In this document: one piece after another, positions 27,362 to 35,000 of the stretch | Numbering within the stretch: position 1 is the stretch's first letter | Layout: every line of letters begins with the position of its first letter | DNA from: Bacillus sp. OK048 | GTDB taxonomy: Bacteria > Bacillota > Bacilli > Bacillales > Cytobacillaceae | Assembly (NCBI RefSeq): GCF_900103525.1 | Contig: NZ_FNHN01000004.1 | Coordinates: 62,001 to 126,000 of the forward strand | Reading direction: 5' to 3' | Length of the DNA: 64,000 nt | Position numbers and translations under genes: made by a program | Notes under the pieces: model-generated | What the model saw: the letters and a program-made list of their open reading frames with translations, nothing else | What the model was told of the DNA's origin: nothing | The model's database searches: none

Positions 27362-27925
27362 TCATAAGTTAATATCTACTTTAATAATATATTGGTCATG
27401 CTTATCTATCCCTATATAGCGTAATGTTTCTGCGGGGGAAGTATGGTGATAAATATCCTTAATAATTGAAATAGCAATCCCCTTGCGATAGGCATGATAT
27501 CCAAATGTTTTACGAAGTGTGTGCATTCCTATCTTTTCTTTTATTCCAACCTCTTCTGCCGCATTATGGATAATTCGATAAGCTTGCTGTCGCGTAATGG
27601 GTTGATTGTTTTTTTTCGACTTAAATAAATAATCATTTTCAGTAAATGCTAGGTTCCTCAAATACTTTTCTAGCTCGATTCGTATAGCATTACTTAAATA
27701 ATGCGCACTCGTGTATCCACTTTTTTCATCTTTTAAATATAAAAATTCCTTATTTTGTTCCCCGTCCCATACATCGATAATTTTTAAAGAGAGTAAATCA
27801 CTAACCCTTATTCCTGTATTGATACCAAATACAAAAAGCAATAAATCTCTTTGTGATTGTTTCCTTAGTATGTTCTTTATGGCATTAATACTTTCTATAT
27901 CTCTTATGGGATTAACATACTCCAT
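27362..27925 (-). CDS. Small orphan tyrosine recombinase (integrase catalytic domain)
   Basis: 187 residues comprising essentially only the catalytic domain of phage-type integrases. Active-site residues are visible in order: Arg in NTGIRVSDLLSL (about residue 39), the beta-hairpin Lys region DEKSGYTSAHYLS, HTLRKTFGYHAY (His and Arg, about 135-138), the second His in IYHHTSPAETLRYIGI, and the Tyr nucleophile in the same stretch. No N-terminal core-binding SAM-like domain is present, though residues 1-25 may be a remnant of the linker. No other mobile gene, tRNA or clear att duplication is nearby. It may act on a local inversion site or be a domesticated remnant. Confidence 0.85.
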   Translation of the reverse strand: MEYVNPIRDIESINAIKNILRKQSQRDLLLFVFGINTGIRVSDLLSLKIIDVWDGEQNKEFLYLKDEKSGYTSAHYLSNAIRIELEKYLRNLAFTENDYLFKSKKNNQPITRQQAYRIIHNAAEEVGIKEKIGMHTLRKTFGYHAYRKGIAISIIKDIYHHTSPAETLRYIGIDKHDQYIIKVDINL

Positions 27926-28093
27926 CAGTGTTCCTCCTAGAACAGGTTACATAACTAAATACTAACATAGGTTAAGTAACATTAGCAACGAATAAACATA
28001 GCATACTATTCAAAGAATTTATCCAAAAAGGAGCATATCTATGCGCTGACTGCAATCTGGAAATAAAAAAAATGTGGCTGTCCAATATAACCT

Positions 28094-28137
28094 AAAAAAA
28101 AACACGTGGAGAAAAACGAATCGTTTTTCTCCACGTG
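28094..28137 (-). terminator. Strong terminator of the aldo/keto reductase-kdgA unit
   Basis: A perfect 17-bp inverted repeat (28103-28119 with 28121-28137) containing CACGTGGAGAAAAACGA is followed on the minus strand by nine U (28094-28102). It lies 26 bp past the reductase stop. Confidence 0.9.
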
Positions 28138-28162
28138 CTTTTATTTTTCGCAAACAACTTCC

Positions 28163-29002
28163 TCAATTAAACCCTACTCTCATGATATCAGGATTGGATC
28201 CTGAGCGGCTGTTTTGGTTGAGTCCGTCGATTTTCACCATATCTTCTGCAGTTAGTTCAAAATCGAATACGTTGGCATTTTCAATGATGCGGTGTTCTTT
28301 GATGGATTTTGGAATGGTAACAACGCCATGTTGCAAATCCCAGCGCAGGATTACTTGTGCAACGGATTTATTATGTTTAGAAGCAATATCTTCAAGAACT
28401 GGTTCACTTAACAGTTCTCCTTTTTTTAATGGCGACCATGCTTCTAGTTGAATTCCTTCATTTTTACAATAAGTACGAAGCTCTTGTTGCGTTAAATGGG
28501 GATGGAATTCAACTTGGTTAACCATTGGTTTAATTTCAGCATCCCGAATCAAATCTTCTAAATGATGAACGTGGAAGTTACTGACGCCAATGGCACGGAC
28601 ACGACCGTCTTTGTAAAGCTTTTCGAATGCCTTCCACGTTTCTTTATATTTATCAACACCTGGCCAGTGAATTAAATATAGATCTAAATAGTCGACTCCA
28701 AGCTTGTTAAGACTTGTTTCAAACGCTTTTAATGTGGAATCATATCCTTGATCGGCATTCCACAGCTTTGTTGTAATAAACAAATCCTCACGAGGAACAC
28801 CGGATTCACGAATCGCCTGCCCCACACCTTCTTCATTTAAATATATCGCAGCGGTGTCGATGCTGATGTATCCATTCCGAATGGCCGCCTTCACAGACTG
28901 GATAACCTCTTCCCCATCGTTCACTTTAAAAACACCTAAACCTAACCATGGCATTTGCACTCCATTTGATAATGTAACCGTATCTTTTAAACTTGATGGC
29001 AT
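28163..29002 (-). CDS. Aldo/keto reductase (YvgN/YtbE-like)
   Basis: 279 residues, a TIM-barrel NADPH-dependent oxidoreductase. The catalytic tetrad is visible: Asp and Tyr in [18 protein letters not shown] (about residues 49-54), Lys in [14 protein letters not shown] (about 79) and His in LYLIHWPG (about 112). Cofactor-binding [19 protein letters not shown] is near the C-terminus. It closely resembles Bacillus glyoxal/methylglyoxal reductases, but substrate choice in this family is broad. It follows kdgA by 30 bp on the same strand, so it is probably co-transcribed with ketodeoxygluconate catabolism genes and may reduce a sugar-acid or aldehyde intermediate. Confidence 0.9.
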   Translation of the reverse strand: MPSSLKDTVTLSNGVQMPWLGLGVFKVNDGEEVIQSVKAAIRNGYISIDTAAIYLNEEGVGQAIRESGVPREDLFITTKLWNADQGYDSTLKAFETSLNKLGVDYLDLYLIHWPGVDKYKETWKAFEKLYKDGRVRAIGVSNFHVHHLEDLIRDAEIKPMVNQVEFHPHLTQQELRTYCKNEGIQLEAWSPLKKGELLSEPVLEDIASKHNKSVAQVILRWDLQHGVVTIPKSIKEHRIIENANVFDFELTAEDMVKIDGLNQNSRSGSNPDIMRVGFN

Positions 29003-29032
29003 ACTGTACCCTCCTAAAGGACAAATTTATCA

Positions 29033-29695
29033 TTAAATAATTGGCTGCATTGTATTTCTTGCTTCTTGGACTTTCGTAACGTATTGTTTTGCATATTCCG
29101 TAATTTGGTCAAAATCTCCGGTTTTAGCTGGTGCAACTAAATTACCGCCTACTCCAACAGCCACGCATCCATTTTTAATCCATTGTCCAACATTTTCAAG
29201 ATTTACGCCTCCAGTTGGCATAATGTTTACTTGTGGCAGTGGTGCCTTAACAGCCTTCACAAAATCAGGACCAAATACACTTCCAGGGAACAATTTTACA
29301 ACATCCACTCCTAATTCCAATGCACGTTTAATTTCTGTGATCGTCATGCAGCCTGGCATATAAGGAATTTGATATAGATTACATAGTTTGGCAGTTTCTT
29401 CATCAAATGCAGGGCTGACAACGAAATCGGCCCCAGCTAAAATGGCAATTCTTGCTGTTGTCGCATCAAGCACTGTTCCTGCCCCAATCACCACATTGTT
29501 ATCATTTTCATAAAGGGATGACAACTCTTTAATCACTTCGTCTGCACCTTCCACAGTAAAAGTAACTTCAATTCCGTAAACGCCCCCTTCTACACACGCT
29601 TCGGATATTTTAACAGCCTCTTCCTTTGAATCTGCCCTTACAACGGCAACGACTCCACATTCAGCAATTTTCGTTAGTACTTTTACTTTTTTCAT
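29033..29695 (-). CDS. kdgA: 2-keto-3-deoxy-6-phosphogluconate aldolase
   Basis: 220 residues, class I KDPG/KHG aldolase. Seen are GVVAVVRADSKEEAVKISEA, the catalytic Glu in GIEVTFT (about residue 43), VIGAGTVLD, FVVSPAFD, and the Schiff-base Lys in VDVVKLFPGSVFGPDF (about residue 134), then MPTGGVN. It cleaves KDPG to pyruvate and glyceraldehyde-3-phosphate, the last step after the KdgK kinase encoded at 30718-31668. Transcribed divergently from an IclR regulator, with an operator-like palindrome between them. Confidence 0.93.
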   Translation of the reverse strand: MKKVKVLTKIAECGVVAVVRADSKEEAVKISEACVEGGVYGIEVTFTVEGADEVIKELSSLYENDNNVVIGAGTVLDATTARIAILAGADFVVSPAFDEETAKLCNLYQIPYMPGCMTITEIKRALELGVDVVKLFPGSVFGPDFVKAVKAPLPQVNIMPTGGVNLENVGQWIKNGCVAVGVGGNLVAPAKTGDFDQITEYAKQYVTKVQEARNTMQPII

Positions 29696-29780
29696 TACGT
29701 CTCATCTCCATAGTCATTTTTAAATTACTTTATTTCTTTTTATTAATTTTACAATAGTTTGATTTAATGCTACCATATTG

Positions 29781-29795
29781 TGGAACGGTGTTTCA
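29781..29795. promoter_or_regulatory. Operator-like palindrome between kdgA and the IclR gene
   Basis: TGGAACGGTGTTTCA is an imperfect palindrome of the TGAAAC-N3-GTTTCA type recognised by KdgR-like IclR proteins. It sits in the 151-bp divergent promoter region. A second GTTTCA half-site follows about 15 bp on, and a matching site lies upstream of kdgK. Confidence 0.55.
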
Positions 29796-29846
29796 AAATA
29801 AATGTTTCACTACCATTACTATACTCATTAAAGGAGGTAGATTACT

Positions 29847-30617
29847 CTGTCTAATGTTCAATCAATTGAAAGGGCTTTAACGATCTTAAGTAAACTCTCT
29901 GAATATCCAGATGGCCTCCAGATTGCTAGACTATCAGAACAGGTGGGACTATCCAAAAGTACCACTCACAGACTCCTGGCGACTTTATCCAATTTTAATT
30001 ATGTGATCAAAGACGAGGAAACAGATAAGTACAAACTCGGATTACAAATCCTCTTCCTTTCTAGAAACCTGTTAAACAACTCCAATATTGTGTCAACAGC
30101 AAAACCCTATCTCCAAAAATTATCAAAGGAAGTTAATGAAACTATCCATTTATGCATCGAAGATCAAGGAGAAATTGTTTACATTGATAAAATTGAAAGT
30201 AATCAATCCATCCAAATGTATTCAAGAATTGGAAGCCGGGCTCCTATGCATAGTACAGGAGTAGGGAAAGTAATCCTATCTGACAAAAATCAGCAGGATT
30301 TTGAAAAATTACTTTCAAAGATGAAATTCGTTCGCAGGACCCCCACCACCATCACTTCTAAAGAAGAATTTGTCAAAGAAATCGAAAAGGTAAAGGTGCA
30401 GGGATATGCCTTAGACAATGTCGAAAATGAAGAAGTCATTCGTTGTATTGCTTCTCCCATCTTTGACCATAAAGGAAAAATCATTGCCAGCTTTAGTATC
30501 TCGGGACCAAGTAATCGAGTGACCATGGAATACATTGAAAGTACATTGATTGATAAAGTTAAAACCTATACAAAAGAAATCTCGAGAAACCTTGGGTATA
30601 CAGGTTCACGAATCTAA
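29847..30617 (+). CDS. IclR-family transcriptional regulator (probable KdgR) with CTG start
   Basis: 256 residues when started at CTG 29847, which follows GGAGG by nine bases and gives the normal IclR N-terminus SNVQSIERALTILSKLSE. The next usable in-frame start, GTG 29943, would delete half of the helix-turn-helix (LARLSEQVGLSKSTTHRLLATL spans it), so CTG is preferred. The C-terminal ligand domain is intact, with TGVGKVILS, DNVENEEVIRCIASPIFDH and GKIIASFSISGPSNRVT. It is divergent from kdgA and convergent with kdgK, so it most likely represses both in response to ketodeoxygluconate. ATG or GTG would be expected; CTG is rare. Confidence 0.88.
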   Translation: MSNVQSIERALTILSKLSEYPDGLQIARLSEQVGLSKSTTHRLLATLSNFNYVIKDEETDKYKLGLQILFLSRNLLNNSNIVSTAKPYLQKLSKEVNETIHLCIEDQGEIVYIDKIESNQSIQMYSRIGSRAPMHSTGVGKVILSDKNQQDFEKLLSKMKFVRRTPTTITSKEEFVKEIEKVKVQGYALDNVENEEVIRCIASPIFDHKGKIIASFSISGPSNRVTMEYIESTLIDKVKTYTKEISRNLGYTGSRI

Positions 30618-30620
30618 TTG

Positions 30621-30652
30621 GTATTTACTCACAGAGAGTAAATACTTTTTTC
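30621..30652 (+). terminator. Terminator of the IclR gene
   Basis: GTATTTACTC and GAGTAAATAC pair around ACAGA, followed by TTTTTT, directly after the stop codon. Confidence 0.88.
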
Positions 30653-30670
30653 CATTGTAGAAACAAAAAG

Positions 30671-30712
30671 CAAAAGTAAAGAAAACGAAAGGAATTGTTT
30701 TCTTTACTTTTG
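30671..30712 (-). terminator. Terminator of kdgK
   Basis: CAAAAGTAAAGAAAAC (30671-30686) pairs perfectly with GTTTTCTTTACTTTTG (30697-30712), and the minus strand continues CTTTTTG. It is five bases past the kdgK stop. Confidence 0.85.
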
Positions 30713-30717
30713 ACAAG

Positions 30718-31668
30718 TTATCTAGTGGTCAGTGATTGTTTCATATACTTTTCTAGACCATCTCGATCTGGTAATCCGTCATTATCTCCCGGCGACATAA
30801 CTGCAAGTGCACCAATAGCAGCCCCGCGGCTTACCGCTTCTTTCAAAGGCAGACCTTCTAGGATGCCGCTCACTACTCCAACAGCAAAGCCATCGCCTGC
30901 ACCGACTGTGTCGACGACTTCATTTACAGGGAAACCTTCAGTGTAGAATTGTTCCCCTTCAGAGCTTGTAAACGCACCTTTAGCCCCGAGCTTAATGACA
31001 ACGGTTTTGACTCCTGCAGCATGGTAGTATTCAGCAATTTCATGAACACCTTCTTTACCTGTTAACAGCTTGGCCTCTGATATGCCAGGAAGAACGATAT
31101 CAGCCCGACACGCAAGGTCGTTAATAACTTGCACCATCTCTTGTTTATCTGCCCAAAGCCCTGGGCGCAAGTTAGGATCGTAAGAAATTTGCACCCCTCT
31201 TGCCCGTGCCTGTTTCACCAATTCATAAACCATCTCACGGCAGCCTGCAGATAATGCTGGTGGAATGCCTGTCAAATGGATATGGTCAAAGCCATCCCAA
31301 TTTAAATTAGCTATTGTTTCTAAATTCATATGCGATGCAGCGGAATTTTTGCGGGCTGAGAACACTTCTGGATCCCCACTTGATACCTTTTGCTTCCATT
31401 GCATACCAGTTACATACCCCGGTGCATACGCTGCATATCTCGTATCAAGCCCATTCTGCTGAAGAAATTTTTCAATGTATTTACCAAAAGGGTCATTTCC
31501 CAATTGCGTAATATAGGTAACCGAATGTCCTAAACGAGACATCCCGATTGAAAAATTAACCTCCGCTCCGGCAACAAATCGACTAAATTCTTTAACTTCT
31601 TCTAATACCCCTTCTTGCTTGGCTACAAAAAGTGCCATCGGTTCACCAACAGTAAGAATTTTACTCAT
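30718..31668 (-). CDS. kdgK: 2-keto-3-deoxygluconate kinase (PfkB family)
   Basis: 316 residues from ATG 31668, preceded by AAGGAG; an upstream in-frame ATG at 31716 lies within a hairpin and would add 16 poor residues. PfkB features: ILTVGEPMALFV at the start, GAEVNFSIGMSRLG, ARKNSAASHM, YDPNLRPGLW, and the ATP/anion-hole motif DTVGAGDGFAVGVVSGIL with the catalytic Asp. The YDPNxRPxLW and VGEPM forms are typical of KDG kinases. It makes KDPG for the KdgA aldolase. Its own promoter region carries an operator-like site at 31837-31851. Confidence 0.88.
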   Translation of the reverse strand: MSKILTVGEPMALFVAKQEGVLEEVKEFSRFVAGAEVNFSIGMSRLGHSVTYITQLGNDPFGKYIEKFLQQNGLDTRYAAYAPGYVTGMQWKQKVSSGDPEVFSARKNSAASHMNLETIANLNWDGFDHIHLTGIPPALSAGCREMVYELVKQARARGVQISYDPNLRPGLWADKQEMVQVINDLACRADIVLPGISEAKLLTGKEGVHEIAEYYHAAGVKTVVIKLGAKGAFTSSEGEQFYTEGFPVNEVVDTVGAGDGFAVGVVSGILEGLPLKEAVSRGAAIGALAVMSPGDNDGLPDRDGLEKYMKQSLTTR

Positions 31669-31693
31669 GATCTCCTTATCCTCCTTTGAAAGA

Positions 31694-31727
31694 AAAGGAG
31701 ACATAACCACTTGCATATGTCTCCTTT
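31694..31727 (-). promoter_or_regulatory. Hairpin in the kdgK leader
   Basis: AAAGGAGACATA (31694-31705) pairs perfectly with TATGTCTCCTTT (31716-31727). On the minus strand the descending arm ends in CCTTTTCTTT, like a weak intrinsic terminator, 25 bp before the kdgK ATG. Both arms also contain or mask an AGGAG sequence. It could be a terminator for the tiny ORF upstream or an attenuator of kdgK. Confidence 0.55.
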
Positions 31728-31737
31728 GTTTTAATGA

Positions 31738-31815
31738 TTAAGCAGCTGCATTTGTATCGTTCGGCGTACCTGAAACATTGCCCTTCTTTAGCTGCCATTT
31801 ATTGTTTTGATTCAT
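31738..31815 (-). CDS. Possible 25-residue ORF upstream of kdgK
   Basis: ATG at 31815-31813 to TAA at 31740-31738, reading MNQNNKWQLKKGNVSG then TPNDTNAAA. It lies between the operator-like site and the leader hairpin of kdgK. No ribosome binding site is evident before its ATG (only AACGATTTAAAAT) and an in-frame stop lies just upstream, so it is not the tail of a larger gene. It could be a leader peptide or chance. Confidence 0.25.
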   Translation of the reverse strand: MNQNNKWQLKKGNVSGTPNDTNAAA

Positions 31816-31825
31816 ATTTTAAATC

Positions 31826-31851
31826 GTTCCACATTACGGAACTAGGTTTCA
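31826..31851. promoter_or_regulatory. Operator-like site upstream of kdgK
   Basis: CGGAACTAGGTTTCA (31837-31851) matches the palindrome between kdgA and the IclR gene at the GGAAC and GTTTCA positions. The overlapping inverted repeat GTTCC-N7-GGAAC (31826-31842) contains TGTGGAACG on the minus strand, which also occurs around 29779-29787. This supports joint control of kdgK and kdgA by the IclR protein. Confidence 0.5.
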
Positions 31852-31974
31852 TAAATTAATTATAACGCTTTCATTTATTAATTACTAGCAAAAAATCTTA
31901 AAAAAATAATTGACAAAAAAACCTTTTATTAATCGGCTACTATAATTGAAGGTAAGAACTACAAGAAACGGATA

Positions 31975-32010
31975 AAGGCGTGCCTCAAATTGGCACGCCT
32001 TCCCTTTTTT
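31975..32010. terminator. Terminator hairpin after the yhcR-like gene
   Basis: AAGGCGTGCC (31975-31984) pairs with GGCACGCCTT (31992-32001). On the plus strand it is followed by CCCTTTTTT; on the minus strand the tail is only TATCCGTTTC. It lies 27 bp past the stop of the large minus-strand gene. The better U-run faces the plus strand, where TATAAT at 31941-31946 could start a transcript of about 60 nt. Confidence 0.65.
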
Positions 32011-32027
32011 AATTTACCTATGAATTT

Positions 32028-35000
32028 CTAATAATTTGATTTAGCATTTCTTCTGTTAAAGATGTATAAGACACTACCAGCTAAAGCTAATATTAACCCT
32101 GCCAGTAAAATGTTAAAGCTGTTTGTTGCTGTGTTCGGAAGTTCATGATTAGCTTGAGTTGGAAGCTTAGTAGAATCTGGATTACCTTCGAATACACCAA
32201 ACGTACTGAAGTGATCGGTATAAGCTGTGACTTCACCATTATTGTATTCTCCACCGATTAATTCCCATTTTCCTTCCTTTTCATTCCAATAATAAACTTT
32301 TACATTTTTTGCATTTTTAATTTGTTTTGGTTCAACTTTGAATGTAAGTTTAACCTTTTCAGCAAACTCATGATACAATTTGCCATCAGCTTCAATTGTA
32401 AAGTCATAGACTGCTAGTGCACCATTTGCTTTCATTTTCTTCACTTTAATATCTAGATTTTTTGCTAATGGCAGGATAGAAGCAGGAATTTGTACATCTA
32501 CATTTCCATTTCTAACCACAATTACTGCACTTGCATCTTTTAAAGCTTGAATTTGTGCTTTAGTAAGTGTAATGGTTGCATTTATTTTATTATCAACTTC
32601 AACAACAACCATTGCCTTTTCTTCAAGATTTTTAAGTGTATCTTCACTTATTGTATACTTGTTACCTTCTTTAGCTACTGACGGTTTAATTACTTTTGGC
32701 TTATCTGATTTGCCTGGGTCTTTACCTGGGTTTTCACCTGGCTCTTTACCTGGCTCTTTACCTGGCTCTTTACCTGGTTCTTCACCTGGCTCTTTACCTG
32801 GCTCTTTACCTGGCTCTTTACCTGGTTCTTCACCCGGCTCTTTACCTGGTTCTTCACCTGGTTCTTCACCCGGCTCTTTACCTGGTTCTTCACCTGGTGC
32901 CTGGGTCACATCTACAATTCGACCTTCAACTTTGGTAGGGATTCCTTCACTACCAATGCTTACTAAATGGTCACGGAAATTTTCCCAATCTGATAGACCT
33001 AAGTCTGTTACACGGCCTTCTCCATAAGCTTTCGCAAACACACCATAGCCGTCTCCACCTTTAGCTGTAAAGGCATTTGTTGCAACAGTGTACATTACGT
33101 CGTCTTTAACTTCTACGTATTTCCCATTATCATCTAAATATGAAATGGAAACGATACGTTCTTTAGCTGGTTTCGTAGCATCATACACGACTTTACCACC
33201 AGCCATATGAAGGAATCCACCATTTTCTGCTGGGTATTGAGATAGAGAAATTTCAAATGCTTCTCTTAACTCAGCACCTGTTACATCCATCGTTGCAAGA
33301 GTGTTATTAAATGGAAGAACAGTAATTACTTCACCAACAGTGATTGGACCAGCATCGATTGATGCACGGATACCACCACCGTTTTGTAATGCCATTATAA
33401 CTTTCTTACCAGTAAATGATTTTGCCTTTTCAAGCATTGCATCTGTAATTAAGTTACCTAAAATTGTTTCATTTTTACGTACACTTGGTTTTGTATTATC
33501 ACCGTTTGTACGTGGAGATTCCAATGCAATTGAAGTAGATACACCAATTTCAGCTTTAGATACAGCATCTACTTGTGCTTGATAAGGTTTCAATACTTCC
33601 ACTGCTTCAGGGTCCTCAGCGATTGTTTTATCGATTGCTATTAATTTGCCATTATGAGCGATTACAACTCCATTATCATCAAACTCAACATTTAAGACAC
33701 CTAGGTTGCTGTTTGAGTTACCAGTTTGAACAATGATTGTTGGAGTTGTATCTTTATTAACAACAACTGGTTTTGTTAATGTAGTATGGCTATGTCCGCC
33801 TACGATAACGTCAATGCCCTTTACTTGTTCAGCTAAGATTAAGTCATTATCGATTGCTGCATTGTCGTCATAACCAATATGAGTCAATGCGACAATCCGG
33901 TTGACACCTTGAGCTTCCAAAGACTTTACTGACTTTTTCGCTTCCGCGATATAGTTTTCGAATACAATCGAACCTGGGCTTGAAATATCCTTTGTTTCCT
34001 CAGTTGTTAAACCAAAGATACCGACTTTCTCACCGTTTACTTCTTTGATGATTCCATTGTAGATTTTACCACTTTCAATTTCAGTTGCGATGGAGTCATT
34101 GAATAAGCCATCAAATTTAGCATCTTTTGAAAAATCAACGTTTGCACTCACGAATGGGAATTTAGCTCCCTTAATAAAGTCAACCAATTTTTGATGGCCT
34201 TGAGCTGAAGAACCTAAGTCAAATTCATGGTTACCAAAGGTCATCGCGTCAAATTGCATCAAGTTCATCATATCTAAGTCTGCTTTTCCTTGGAATTCAT
34301 TAAAGAATAATGTTCCAGTAAATGCATCCCCAGCATGAAGAAGAAGTGATCCAGGATTTGTGCCTCTTACATCCTTCAGTGCTGTTACAGTTCTTGGCAT
34401 ATTTTCTAAAGCTGCGTGTGTATCATTCGTATGAATGATTGTTAAGTCAGGTAGATCAGGTAATTCCGGGAAATCAAGTTGAACCAAGACAGGGTCATGG
34501 TCAGATGCTTGTCCCTGTTCTACTGTGAAATTCGCATTGATATGAATCATATCAACTGTAGTATTTGATACTAGATTATTTGTAACTAGAATATGGTCTA
34601 ATACTTGATTGTTTCCTTGGAAGAAGTAAGAGAAACGATCTTCAGCTGGAACCAGATCAACCATATTTGTTAAAACATCGCCTTTAAGTGCCTCTAGTGC
34701 TGGTGTGAATTCGAAATCATTCATATCTCCAGCAACAATTACATTGAGCTTAGGGTTTTTCGCCATTCCTGCTTTAACAAAGCTATTAATTTCTTGAGCT
34801 AGAGCAATACGTTGAACTTCAGACCCTAATTTAGGAGGTTGACTTGAACCCCATAGAGATTCGTCTCCGCCTTTAGAATTTAAGTGAGCTCCAATTACTA
34901 CTACGCGCTCACCTCTGAATTCAAATTCCGCAGCGATTGGTTTACGTGTTCCAGCAAATTTTTCAGGGTTAATAACACCTGGGTTAAGTGTTAAGTTACC

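Noticed and set aside
29943..30617. GTG 29943 as start of the IclR gene
   Set aside because: It has no ribosome binding site and cuts through the helix-turn-helix; the frame continues upstream to a well-placed GGAGG-CTG.
32709..32900. Regular short repeat resembling a CRISPR array
   Set aside because: Units are contiguous, 12 bp, in frame, with no spacers; it is protein-coding.
32572..33027. Long plus-strand ORF with GSLPGSLPGS repeats
   Set aside because: It is the antisense reading of the EPGK/EPGE repeat of the wall-anchored nuclease; the 12-bp periodicity keeps several frames open. No ribosome binding site.
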